A stretch of DNA of 64,000 nucleotides, taken from NCBI GenBank assembly GCA_900312665.1, contig ONZQ02000001.1, positions 3,616,875 to 3,680,874 of the forward strand, given 5' to 3'. Shown piece by piece: positions 33,622-44,048 of the stretch. The translations under genes and the position numbers were made by a program. Under the pieces are notes generated by a model. The model saw only the letters and a list, made by a program, of their open reading frames with translations, was not told where the DNA came from and did no database searches. The stretch comes from Cephalotrichum gorgonifer (taxonomy: Eukaryota > Ascomycota > Sordariomycetes > Microascales > Microascaceae). Numbering within the stretch: the first letter of the stretch is position 1; every line of letters starts with the position of its first letter.

Positions 33622-34914
33622 GAAATCGGCAGCGACGGTGGTGGCGCGGGTCTCGCCATCATACATCTGTAAGGGTGAAGTTCTCGGGGACGGGGGAATC
33701 GCTGGCGGGGTTACGAGGTTCAATATGTAGTTTACCAGGGGCAGAAGTAGGGGTCAATGGCTCAACACTCGTACTCGTGAATACGATATAATGCTGGGTG
33801 TGCCGTTCCTTCTGTCACGGCAAATACTACATATCCTCGCCCAATTATCGCTTCCAACTTTGAGCAAGCAAGGCGTCCGAAGCCCTGGCTGCGCCGTTTT
33901 GCTTAACTAGAAATCGAATTGATATAGGTATCAATACTTGTAGACCGCAGATTCAAACCCCAATCGGCATGGATGTTACGACAAGCCGTGCGCACGGGTT
34001 GATACATTAGGTAACCAGAGACGATGCTCTTCCCTGTCCAACGTTGTCTTTCATTCGCAGCGGCTGGGTTGACCCCGCATCTCATACATTGTAGCCTCCA
34101 TGTCGCGGATCAGCCCCGCTCGAACATACGGGACGTCATATAGCTTGCTGTGTAACAGACGTGACTGGTAAAGCTCGCGGGGCCGCCAGTATATGGCGCT
34201 TGGCCAGGACGCACGCCGACATATACTTCAGCTAATACGAGAAGCTAGACTAGGAACTAATCTTGGGAATAAATCTGGCTATATCAGCTCGATAGACCAC
34301 GTCGGCTGATGACCCCTAGATCATTGAGAAGTACATACTTGGCCAAGGTGGGTTGTGTGAGCGCTGCGAAGGTTGTTTCCCCGGATCTCCTCGACGCTAG
34401 CGCCGCACGGCAAACGTAATGCAGGTGGGGCCGGGTGAGTTCCGTCTGCTGTTAGCTTCTCGTACTTGTACAAACATACGACATCCTGGGCTCCGCAGCT
34501 GCATGCCGGACACCGACAGCATCCGTCATCGAGCCAGGTATCATGCGTCGTGTGACTGACTGACCCCTCCCGGCTCTGGATCCTGGGCTGATCACTCCTA
34601 ATTACCCCTCCAACCTTTGCCTACCCAGTTCTTGCTCTGCGACCTCCCTGTCATTGCCCCTTCCAATCGAGTACAAGAACACATCGGCCGCACCTGCCCA
34701 CTTGACCTTCATCTTCACCCTAAACCCCTCCACACCAGTCCTCCGTCTCCCACATCCACTCTATCTTCTACCCATACCTTCCAATTCCAATTCCATCTCC
34801 CACCTTCCACTTTCTCATCTTCTACTCGTACTTCATTAACGCGGAACTGCTAGGCAAAGCATTCCTACAAACTCAATCGACTCCTTACACCCTATTCGAT
34901 ATACAGTCGACACG
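33622..34914. other. intergenic, about 1.3 kb
   Basis: No gene is supported. It has GTAC-motif copies at about 33765-33775 (ACTCGTACTCGTG) and 34459-34472 (TCGTACTTGTACAA). The final 300 bases are strongly C/T-rich on the + strand and look like the leader of the DJ-1/PfpI gene. Confidence 0.5.
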
Positions 34915-35991
34915 ATGAGTGCACACAAGACATCGGCGGTGGTGGATGAACATGAGCGTCTTGACGTTCTGTTCGTCCTCCACCCCAAGTTCAATCTCCT
35001 GGACTTCGCCGGTCCCTGGGAGGTATTCACCTCCGCGCTTCATGAAGCCAGCGACCCAGGTATGGTGTATTCCCATTTTCGTCCTAATCCTGGTCCTGTC
35101 CGCGTGTGGACTGTGAATGTCGTGCAAGTAATCCTGACCAAGAGCAACTCTGGATATAGAGTCCAAGGCATTTGATTGCACCGTCGCCGGCGGCGAGCAA
35201 ACTGTCCTCTCTGAGGAGGACGTCTCGCTCGCTTCCCAGATTCCCTATAAACAGGCCTACGAACAGCTCTCGGACTACGATGTTCTCGTCGTTCTAGGTG
35301 GAAACACCGACGAGATCATTGCAAAGGAAGCTGAGCCTATCGGCCTTATTTCCGCCTTTGCTGAGTTGCAAAAGAACGATCCCATCCGCGAGCGAACGCT
35401 CCTCTCTATTTGCACGGGCTCGCACTTCCTTGCCCATAAGGGCATCCTTGCTGGCCTTTCGGCTACGACCCATCAAGACTATATCACAAGGTTCGAGAAT
35501 CTCTGCAGCTATGCGGCCACTCGAAACCTCGACGAGCGGACCGACGTCATTGAGAATGTCCGATATGTCGTCAACAATCTACGCTTCGATCTCGGGAACG
35601 AGGACGAGAACCCATACATCCGCCGCAAGTCGGATGCCCGCCGCACGTCTAGTGCCAGGTAAGCCCTCATCTACGGTCTCCCCACTCAGGGCAGCAAATT
35701 TCATCAGCCCCACCCGAGTTTATGACTCAGTTCCATACTAATGATTCCACGCTGTATAGGAAGGGAAGTGTTTCTCTCAGAGCCTCCAGCACCCGGGATA
35801 ACATTGCCCGCCGTGCTGCCATGCGTCTTGGCGGATTGCGAGTCATCACGTCCGGGGGCATCACCTCGGGTATTGACGCATCGCTGTACCTTGTTGGTGC
35901 TCTCGTATCTGAAGAGTCTGCCGTTGAGGTGGCACGATACATGGAGTGGACCTGGCAGAAGGGTCTCGTCGTCGCCGGCGTTGATGTTTGA
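34915..35991 (+). CDS. DJ-1/PfpI (class I glutamine amidotransferase-like) protein
   Basis: Member of the DJ-1/ThiJ/PfpI superfamily. Exons 34915-35059, 35160-35658 and 35760-35991 give 291 residues. The fold is seen from LDVLFVLHPKFNLLDFAGPW, a catalytic-loop region with VLVVLGGNTDEI near 90, the nucleophile elbow LLSICTGSHFLAHKGILAGL with Cys about 133, then a TTHQDY segment and the C-terminal ITSGGITSGIDASLYLVGAL. The TSGGITSGIDASLYLV block and AGxxDVxxxxGP-like start resemble the transcription-regulator (FtrA/AraC N-terminal type) and isonitrile-hydratase-like branch more than DJ-1 itself. An insertion between the core blocks (GNEDENPYIRRKSDARRT) precedes the second splice. Introns are 100 and 101 bp, the second with a CATACTAATG branch point. 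The molecular substrate cannot be read from the sequence. Confidence 0.85.
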
Positions 35992-36421
35992 ATGTAACGA
36001 ATCACGAACCATTGTAGATTAGCATGGGGGATTGTCAGTCGAGTTCGATAGTTGCGTGTTTTCTGTTTCAAATTACGACAATCAAATGATATTTCCCACT
36101 GAACTGAAGGATGAAAACCCTCTGTTTTACTTTGACAAGAATCTATCTGAGCAGCTTTGAGCTCCAAGAGTCATCACGAGCATGACCTGGAGCTCTGGAT
36201 TCTTACCCCACTTTTCTGCATGTCAGTTGCACGATGCCATGGCGCTGCTTTTGATCCACAGTTACCCACAATTCGGTAAGGTACCGAGACTTCGGCGAAT
36301 AGCCAATAATGTTCCGTGACGGCCCGTTGGTCACGTGGCTGAGATTTTTCCATCATCATCGTTCTTGAGAACCACTCCTCAGGCAAAGTCAGCTACCATA
36401 AACGCGATCGATGCAAGCAAG
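35992..36421. other. intergenic, 430 bases
   Basis: 3' flank of the DJ-1/PfpI gene and promoter of the mitochondrial ribosomal protein gene, both read rightward. I see nothing else in it. Confidence 0.5.
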
Positions 36422-37157
36422 ATGGCGTCAGCAGTCGCCCGAAAAGCTCCGGCTTTCAAGCTTGGAAAGAAACAAATATTCCTGTGAGTCACTCATAAGC
36501 CAATGGAAGGCTGCGGCGATGCTTCGCTCGTCAGTCGTCAGATGGCCGCGCGAGCCCGACGCGCAGAGCCTGTGCTAACCCTTCCGGCCCTCATCTAGCC
36601 CCAACCATGTCATAACTCTCGTAAGGAAGGAGGCCCATCCCGCCGACTGGGCTACCTTCCAGGTTCCCATCCGATTCACGAAGTTCGATCTCCGCGACTA
36701 CCTCTTCAACCTCTACAATATCGAGGTGAGGGCCGTCCGCTCCTGGGTTCGCCGCCAGGTGGCGCCGATAAAGAACGACGCCGGCCGCTTCATGCGCCCG
36801 CCCGCAGAGAAGTACATGACGGTCGAGATGACGCAGCCCTTCGTGTGGCCCGAGACGCCTGCCGACCGGTCGCCTTGGGACGGAGAGCTGCATAGCATGC
36901 GAGAGAAGATGATGAAGGACCAGGACAAGATCAGGACGGAGAGGTACAAGGGGAACATCCCCCTGGCGAGCGACAGGAAGCTGGAGAGGGACGATCAACG
37001 GTATAGGAAGCTGGCAAGGGAACTTCTGGAGGGAAAGAAGAAGTGGGAGAACGGGGTTGTTTTGGATGAGAAGTGGGATGCGTTGACGGGTAAGAAGGAG
37101 ACCCAGGCAGCCGTGGTGGAAGAGGTGGCAGAAGACGAGGGGAAGAAGAAGAACTAG
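36422..37157 (+). CDS. mitochondrial large-subunit ribosomal protein uL23m
   Basis: Structural protein of the mitochondrial 54S subunit (yeast Mrp20/YmL41 family) placed near the polypeptide exit. Exons 36422-36483 and 36599-37157 give 206 residues. The short first exon codes MASAVARKAPAFKLGKKQIF, basic and without acids, suited to mitochondrial import. After the splice the protein reads LPNHVITLVRKE, then FTKFDLRDYLFNLYNIEVRA with VRSWVRR, the L23 RNA-binding core, and PPAEKYMTVEMTQPFVWPE. The last third is charged and rich in K/E. Intron 36484-36598 is 115 bp (GTGAGT...TCTAG), with GCTAACC before the acceptor. The assignment rests on these core segments and the length. Confidence 0.9.
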
Positions 37158-37334
37158 GCGATGTGGAGAAGAGTGGGAAGGAGACGAGGTCGGCTTTACT
37201 GAAGCAGCTGCTTCGTTAAGTAGGATCTGGGGTCCCTCCCGCACATTGTAGCACTAGATCACGACGCGAATTGTACAGTAGCACTTCACCGGCAAGCATA
37301 GCCAGGGGGATGATAGACCCCCAATAGAGTATTT

Positions 37335-38363
37335 TTATGAATCTGCTGCGCCCTCACGGTCTGTGTCTTGGTGATCAGGTATCCAGTGATTATCTGATTG
37401 GTATTTGGTTACCTCGTCACCCCAGCTCCACCACCCAGCCGTGAGGTGACGGGCGAACACCTCCAATGCCTGGTAGCCGGGGTCCAGGACCTCGTCAAAA
37501 AGACACCGCAGATTCGGCTTCCGAGAGTGGAGGTCAGGAACGGCAACGATGACCTTCCTATCGACCATCTTCCTCGGCGTATCCCCTTTTTTCCTAGCGA
37601 TGAGGAGCCGCTCCCATGGTTTACGCCACGTCGATTCTACGTCAACCATGGGTTCCCCAGAGGCCGTGACCTTTAGCCATATCCACTCCGCCGCCGGCTC
37701 GAGCCCCCACTGGGAGAAGAGCCCGTCTTTGGCGGTCAGCAGTTCTGTCGCGCTGTGGCTGTTAGTGACCCAGACGGCGACGATACCGCCGGGCGCAAGG
37801 TGAGCCGGGACCGGGATGAGCGATAGGAGTTGGCGGGTGTCCTCGTGGCCGTGACAGGTCACGTAGCCTCCCCTCTTTCTCTTTGCCGAGCGGTTCGGCC
37901 AGGGGGGGTCCATGAGAATCAAATCGAACAGGGGCGCCGAGGAGGCGAATTCATCCCTCGTCTCCTGGATGGAGCCCCGCAGCGAGCGCGAGCCTTCCGG
38001 GATGAAATGGGCTACTTGGGGCTGGGCTGGGGCTGGCGGGACTTGCGTGGCACGGGGTAGACAGTATGGGCCGTGGAAGTGGTCGCGAGCATGTTGTAGA
38101 GCGTCCTGCACTGCAGCGCCCGTCATGAGCAGGGAAAGTTGGGCCGACGGGGTGAATGCCGTCGTCTGGTCCCCGGCATGTTTGGACCCCGGAGTCTCGT
38201 ATGGGGTTAGTAACGGCTCTGTGGATAAGATTTTCCTGTTGGCACGCTTCCCACGTGGAACTTGGGCCTCTTCAATAGACCTGGGAATGTCGAGGTACAC
38301 GACAGACTTGCTGTCGTTTTGGCAGAGGATACACGATGGCGGGGTATATTGAGGCTCCATCAT
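37335..38363 (-). CDS. MT-A70 family adenine methyltransferase, METTL4-like
   Basis: N6-adenine methyltransferase of the MT-A70 family. One exon of 342 residues. The MT-A70 catalytic motif DPPW lies at residues 152-155 in LFDLILMDPPWPNRSAKRK. The SAM-binding fold continues with GGIVAVWVTNSHSA near 195 and LKVTASGEPMVDVESTWRKP, and ends HSRKPNLRCLFDEVL, the usual METTL4/MT-A70 tail region. The N-terminus SCILCQNDSKSVVYLDIPRS matches the METTL4 clade rather than METTL3/14. Animal METTL4 methylates U2 snRNA; some studies propose DNA N6-adenine activity. Which target this fungal protein uses is not visible. The start ATG-ATG at 38363/38360 is ambiguous by one codon. Confidence 0.9.
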   Translation of the reverse strand: MMEPQYTPPSCILCQNDSKSVVYLDIPRSIEEAQVPRGKRANRKILSTEPLLTPYETPGSKHAGDQTTAFTPSAQLSLLMTGAAVQDALQHARDHFHGPYCLPRATQVPPAPAQPQVAHFIPEGSRSLRGSIQETRDEFASSAPLFDLILMDPPWPNRSAKRKRGGYVTCHGHEDTRQLLSLIPVPAHLAPGGIVAVWVTNSHSATELLTAKDGLFSQWGLEPAAEWIWLKVTASGEPMVDVESTWRKPWERLLIARKKGDTPRKMVDRKVIVAVPDLHSRKPNLRCLFDEVLDPGYQALEVFARHLTAGWWSWGDEVTKYQSDNHWIPDHQDTDREGAADS

Positions 38364-39091
38364 ACGTCGGGAAGCTTCGGAGCGGTACTCTCTGGAGATA
38401 GCGTGGGGATAGAGGTCCTGGTCACGCGTCTTTCCAGAGGCGGTGCTAGTATGCTGAAATGTGGAGGGACCCTCCTTGTTCGAGCTGCCCTATTACCGAT
38501 CTCCCCTACGGGACGGCGCCAGCCTAGGAGCAGTTGGACATTATCTGCATCGCTTAGAGCTGAAAGGAGGTGGGTCAATGCACGTGATTGAGTTGGGGGA
38601 TTCAGGGTCGGCCGGGGCCGCGATGCTCGGCATGGGGAGAGCGGAGCAGCGGAGGCAAGAGTAGTCACGAGCCCTCTAATATTCCCACTGCTCCGGCCCT
38701 AAGTGGCCAATATACTTGCGGGGGGCATTGAGTTTTCCGCCATGTTTCGGTCCCCCCTCCCGGCAATCCTCGGCTTCTGGGGCGCGGACACCCCAGACTT
38801 GGCCATGTCAACCAATCACAGGCAGTGAACGCTGTTAGATGACGTCCTGACCCAGGGTTCTCGTAAGCCGAAATTCCTTTCTCTTATCGTCCTCACAAAC
38901 CCGAGCGGCTCACGGGAGAGACATTTTCGAGTCCCGAACTCTCAACAACACCCGACCCAACCGGAATACACTCTTTCCTCGTGCCTCCCACCTAGCGAGT
39001 CCAGAATCAACCCAGACGAAGGATATCTACCCCCAAACATCCCTCACGCGAGCCATCATCGGCGGAACCTGGCCCCACTAGTGGCGGAGGA
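38364..39091. other. divergent intergenic region, METTL4-like and LEU5 promoters
   Basis: This is about 730 bases between two outward-reading genes. Open frames on both strands lack family features. The LEU5 side (38890-39090) is C-rich and looks like leader sequence. Confidence 0.5.
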
Positions 39092-40333
39092 ATGCCGCCT
39101 GCCAACTCGGACAATGCGGCAATGTCGATGACCCGGCAGAATTATGAGACAATGTCAATACCTCAAGATGGGGCCCAGCAGAATTACGAAGCCTCGATCC
39201 CTACGATGAAAAAGAGCTTGTCTACTCATAAGCCATCCCCAGACGACGACACAGTGGCCTATCGAAAACATACTCGCACCTTTGAGTACGCATGGCGCTC
39301 GGGCGTGGCGGGGGGTCTAGCAGGATGTGCGGTAAGCGGAGTTCCGGATGCTGTGGCCCTCGAAATATATGGCTTTGAGACTAATACCCTCATTATCGCG
39401 CAGGCAAAAACACTCGTAGCGCCCCTTGACCGAGTCAAGATCCTATTCCAAGCGGGGAGTCCAGCATACGCAAAGTACTCGGGGTCCTGGGTGGGCGTCG
39501 CCGCGACCCTGAAGGATATATACCGCAACGACGGTCCGACCGGGCTCTTCCGAGGGCACTCCGCCACCTTACTTCGAATATTTCCCTACGCCGCGATCAA
39601 GTTCCTCGCCTACGAGCAGATCCGGTCCGTTCTGATAACACACAAGGGCGAGGAGACCCCTTTCCGCCGCTTTCTCAGCGGGTCGCTGGCCGGCCTGACA
39701 TCCGTGCTTTTTACCTACCCCCTGGAGCTTATCAGGGTACGCATGGCCTTCGAGACTAAGAAAGTCGGCCGGTCGTCGTTCGTTTCCATATGTCGGCAGA
39801 TATACCGCGAGCAGCCCACCGCGAAAGCCGTCGCATCGCTAGCCTCGAACCCGGCGAACGCCGTCACCGATCCCGCATGGCGGATACACAACTTCTACAG
39901 GGGGTTTACTCCCACCCTGCTCGGCATGCTTCCCTACGCGGGCGTGTCCTTCTTGATCCACGACACGGTGGGCGACCTGTTCAGGCACCCCGCCATCGCG
40001 AAATGGACGACGCTGCCGCAGTGGAAGAGGTCGCCCAAGGGTAAAGCGCGACCTCTTCGGTCATGGGCCGAGCTGACGGCCGGTGGGCTGGCAGGAATGA
40101 TCTCGCAGACGACATCATACCCGATGGAGATCATTCGCCGGAGGATGCAGGTGGGCGGCGTGGTGGGCGACGGACACCGGTTGAGGATAGGGGAAACGGC
40201 AGCGATGATTTTCAGAGAGAAGGGGGTACGGGGGTTCTTTGTGGGCTTGACGATTGGATACGCAAAGGTGATACCCATGGTCGCAGTGTCCTTCTACGTT
40301 TATGAGAGGGCGAAGGGAGTGTTTGGCATCTAG
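39092..40333 (+). CDS. LEU5: mitochondrial coenzyme A carrier, Leu5-type
   Basis: Mitochondrial carrier family (SLC25) protein that imports coenzyme A into mitochondria, named for yeast LEU5. Exons 39092-39331 and 39404-40333 encode 389 residues. A disordered N-terminus is followed by three Mitcarr repeats, each beginning with a PxD/ExxK/R-type signature: AKTLVAPLDRVKILFQAG, FTYPLELIRVRMAFE, and SQTTSYPMEIIRRRMQV. Matching helix-loop features include RGHSATLLRIFPYAAIKFLA and NFYRGFTPTLLGMLPYAGVS. The intron 39332-39403 is 72 bp with a GACTAATAC branch point and splices GGLAGCA to AKTLVAP. It is a multiple of three with no stop, so retention would simply insert 24 residues in the first repeat. 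Leu5 rather than another SLC25 branch is indicated by the overall set of repeats; the exact substrate is family-based. Confidence 0.88.
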   Translation: MPPANSDNAAMSMTRQNYETMSIPQDGAQQNYEASIPTMKKSLSTHKPSPDDDTVAYRKHTRTFEYAWRSGVAGGLAGCAVSGVPDAVALEIYGFETNTLIIAQAKTLVAPLDRVKILFQAGSPAYAKYSGSWVGVAATLKDIYRNDGPTGLFRGHSATLLRIFPYAAIKFLAYEQIRSVLITHKGEETPFRRFLSGSLAGLTSVLFTYPLELIRVRMAFETKKVGRSSFVSICRQIYREQPTAKAVASLASNPANAVTDPAWRIHNFYRGFTPTLLGMLPYAGVSFLIHDTVGDLFRHPAIAKWTTLPQWKRSPKGKARPLRSWAELTAGGLAGMISQTTSYPMEIIRRRMQVGGVVGDGHRLRIGETAAMIFREKGVRGFFVGLTIGYAKVIPMVAVSFYVYERAKGVFGI

Positions 40334-40839
40334 AGCTTTTGGGGGCGACGGCATTTTCAATGGGCGTTATAAGACGGGGGAAGGGATGAACTAGATACCT
40401 GTTGGTCTGGCCACAGCAAGGTCATGCTTTTATCTGCCTAGATATATATATATTTTTTTTTGTCACGAGGGAACTATCCACATGGCCGCACGCTTGAAGA
40501 AGCAATATAGATCTACAGACTACATACTTGTATGGATAGAAACCATGCCTGCCAAAGCGCGGGCGTACAGTGCGATTATCGAGAATCAACATTTAATACA
40601 CACGTTATTTCAGGAACCAGTGAACAACCGCGTCTCAGCGCGCGTTGGCCAATAGATTTCCGAAACGGCAAGTTGAGTCCTTGTGACGGCATCTTTTTTC
40701 TGACCAACCTTCTCGGATACCCTCGACAACCCCTCGAATCTACGACTCTAGGCTCCCTCGACTCCCTCCGCCACTCGCATACTCCTTGGCCACTCCTGAA
40801 CCCGCTCCATGGCGGCGCAATCCCGTTAAACTCCGCGCC
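40334..40839. other. intergenic, ORC4 promoter and leader
   Basis: 506 bases between LEU5 and ORC4, both read rightward. A TATATATATATTTTTTTTT stretch sits near 40442-40460. A six-codon upstream open frame (ATG at 40809, stop ending 40829) lies directly ahead of the ORC4 start and is listed separately. Confidence 0.5.
40809..40829 (+). promoter_or_regulatory. short upstream open reading frame of ORC4
   Basis: An ATG at 40809 opens a frame of six codons (M A A Q S R) and stops with TAA ending at 40829, ten bases before the ORC4 ATG at 40840. Its context CTCCATGG is at least as good as that of the main start. If it lies in the mRNA leader it could reduce or regulate ORC4 initiation; whether the transcript starts upstream of it is not visible. 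Confidence 0.45.
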
Positions 40840-43644
40840 ATGGTCCAAACGCCCGGCTCAGGCCGCAACAAGCGCGCGCGATCTACTACAATCGGCGGCA
40901 ATACCCCGAACGGCCAAAGCCCGACAGAATCCGCGGCGAAGAAGAGGAAGGTGGACGAGACCCCCGCCACAAATGGCGACCTCACAAACCGCCGCAGCAT
41001 AGCGCAGCGTGCAGCCTGGGCTCGGAAGAAGGCGGCGTATAGAGTTGCGGCTCCGGCTCCCGCGCCCTCGCCTTCGCTGGATAATGCTCGGAATGCAGCA
41101 GAGCCCGCCGAGAGTGTGACGACAACACCTAGGAGGATAAACTCTACAAAAAGAAAGGAGAGAGGAGCGGACCCCTACGACTTCCAGTCGTCAGAGGCGG
41201 AAGAGCTGGCGACGCCGTCGGGAAAGAAGAAGGGTAAAGCTGCGACTGGTACAGCAAGCGGCGCCAAGCCCGGTGGGCGGAAGGGTATACCGGTTACCAA
41301 GATCACCAATGGGGAGGGAGGCGAGAGCGAAGCGGACGTATTGTACGATGCGATGCTTCTGGACGAGTCGCCCAGCAAGCCGCCAACAGAGAAGAAGCGG
41401 AAACCTGGCCGGCCGCCCGGCAGTAAGAATAAACCCAAGATCGCGCCCGGGGTATTGTCTACGGGCAACCCTGACCTCCAGGCGACGCCCACCAAGAACC
41501 GGCAGGCGATTCGGGCGATCGGAGGCACCTTGCCGAGGTCTCCCGCCGTTCTCAAGGGCATCCTGACACCCTCCAAGAAGAGCAACGACGATACGCCGAG
41601 ACGTCGCAAGAGTGTCGCTTTCGGCCCCCTCGGCGGCGGAGATGACTTTGAACTTCACTTCGATGATCTGCCGACTCAGAAGAAATCCGGGTCTAAGAAG
41701 GCTCAGGTCGAGAAGCCTCGTCCGACACCTAGGAGCTCCGACGCCGACAAGATGACGGAGCAGGCGGCGGGGGACGAAGGGAATGGAGACGAGGAGGAGG
41801 ACGAGGACGTGTGCGAAATCTGCCTCAAGCCCGACTCGAGACCGCCCAATGAGATCATCTTCTGCGACGGCTGCGACCTGGGATTCCACCAGAAGTGCCA
41901 CAACGTCCCCGTCATCCCCGAGGGTGACTGGCTCTGCAAGAACTGCAGCCAGGAGGACGCCTCGAAGACGCCACAGCGCGCATCTGTGGCAGCCGCCCCC
42001 GCCACGCCAATGGATGCCCCCGACATCCCCAACCTAGGCCGCCACCTCTCGGCACTGCAGAGGGTACTTTTGGATCGATGTACTGGGAAGAGGCGACTGA
42101 ACCTCGTGGGGCTGGACGAGGCGTACGAGAAGGTCAGTCAGCTGGTTGAGCGGACGATCGCAGATGGGGAGGGCAACTCGATGCTGCTCGTCGGCGGGAG
42201 GGGCAGCGGGAAGACGGCAGTGAGTATCCCTCGTTGGTGAAGTCTCTCGCGCGTCTTGCTATACAAAAGTGGGTGGTACGCTAACGTCCTCGGCAGCTCA
42301 TAGAGAAGGTCGTGGCTAAAATGTCGGAGGCCCACAGCGGCGACTTCCTTGTCATCCGGCTCAACGGATTCATACATACGGACGATAAGCTTGCGCTCAA
42401 GGATATCTGGCGCCAGCTGGGGAAAGAGATGGATGTGGACGATGATCTCATGAACCGGGTTCGTTCACAACCTCCCCCCCAAGCTAAATATAACCCCGTT
42501 TTACCTCTTGCTGACGATATCCCCCTCTGCTTAGAACTACGCGGACACGATGGCCTCCCTCCTGGCCGTGCTCTCCCACCCGTCAGAGATTACGGGTGCC
42601 CCAGGCGCAGAGGAGGGCGTGACGTCCCAGGCCGTGATCTTCATCATCGACGAGTTCGACATGTTCACCTACCACCCCCGGCAGACGCTCCTATATAACT
42701 TGTTCGACATCGCCCAGGCGCGCAAGGCGCCGATTGCGGTCCTCGGGTGCACCGGGAAGGTGGACGTGGTCGAGATGCTGGAGAAGCGGGTGAAGAGCCG
42801 ATTCAGCCACCGACACGCCTTCCTCCCGCCGCCGCGGAGCCTCGCGGCCTATTGGGAGATCTGCAAGCAGGGTCTGACCGTCGACCGAGACGATGCTCGT
42901 GGGGTTGGGCTTGATGTGGACCTCGAGGGCTTTGACGAGTTCATGGACTACTGGTCAAAGAAGATCGATGTATGTTACTCCCCTTTATCCTTTCCCCCCT
43001 CCCCTCTCTCCTCCACGATCTCATGGGGGTCGGCGTATGTTTTGGCCGGGATGGTGCCAGCTAACAAGCCCCCACAGCGCCTCTATAAACAAGACTCCTT
43101 CCAGCTCCTGCTAAAGGCGCACTTCTACACCACCAAATCTCCCAGCGCCCTCCTAACAAGCTTCATCCTCCCTCTCTCGGCCGTGTCCCCGGTCAACCTC
43201 GCTCTCCAGATCCCCTCCCAGGCCGCGACGTCCCTCCCGTCCCTCTCGGCCCCGCACTCGAAGCTCCACCTCCTCCCCTCCCTCTCCGACCTCGACCTCG
43301 CCCTCCTCATATCCGCCTCGCGCGTGGAGTCCGCGGCGCACACCGACACGGTCAACTTCTCCATGGCCTACGACGAGTACTCCTCCCTCATGGCGCGCCA
43401 GCGCGTGCAGTCGTCCGTGTCGGGAATGATGGCCCTCGGCGGCGGTGTGAGGGTCTGGGGCCGCGGCGTGGCGATGGTGGCGTGGGAGAGGCTGGCGGAG
43501 ATGGGGCTCCTCCTACCTGGGAGGCTCACGGGGAAGGGCGTGGGCGTTGAGGGGAGGATGTGGGGTGTTGATGTAGGGGTTGAGGAGATTGAGGGGTCCG
43601 TGAGGTTGAACGGAGTGCTGGCGAAGTGGTGTAAGGATTTGTAG
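40840..43644 (+). CDS. ORC4: origin recognition complex subunit 4 with AT-hook and PHD finger
   Basis: AAA+ subunit of the complex that marks replication origins. Exons 40840-42219, 42297-42458, 42535-42969 and 43078-43644 give 847 residues. A basic disordered start is followed by an AT-hook (KPGRPPGSKNKPK, about 187-200) and a PHD finger (VCEICLKPDSRPPNEIIFCD to DWLCKNC, about 324-369) with the C4HC3 zinc pattern. The ORC4 ATPase then has Walker A GGRGSGKT (about 452-459) ending just at the first splice and Walker B VIFIIDEFD (about 550-555), with the C-terminal winged-helix region ending LAKWCKDL. Introns are 77, 76 and 108 bp with TAAC/CTGAC branch points. The long chromatin-reading N-terminus is unlike yeast or human Orc4; S. 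pombe Orc4 has AT-hooks but, as far as I know, no PHD. First in-frame ATG is used. Confidence 0.92.
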
Positions 43645-44048
43645 TGGTTTGGGGTCTGGGGTTGGGGAACTGGGGGGTGGGGAGGGCGTTCGGGGATGAA
43701 CTTTAAAGCGGTTTTACATGGCGCTTGCAGGCTTATTTTACGTTGCTTGCCGCCGTGGTATGACGGTACCTTGTTTTACAGCATCATAGCATGGCATATG
43801 CGCGAGTATTAGATCAAATATAACTGAGCTAGACGGAGTCTATATAGCGCTTACCCGAGAAGCCTGTACGGGGGAGATATACAACTAGAGGACAATACAA
43901 AGTATTGATAGCCGCAGGAATACCCGGCGAAGGCTCTTCACGCACTGCAAACGGACAGGATAAAAGCATCCCCTCCCACCCCTCTTCTAGAAACGTCTAT
44001 CACGTATGTCACAGAGAGGACCCAGCATGTGTACGGGGTGTTCTAAGC
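43645..44048. other. convergent 3' region of ORC4 and HGH1
   Basis: 404 bases between two genes ending towards each other, the first part G-rich. No gene is seen. Confidence 0.5.

Noticed and set aside
34830..35180. Minus-strand frames opposite the DJ-1/PfpI first exon
   Set aside because: They overlap a well-supported sense exon and show no independent features.
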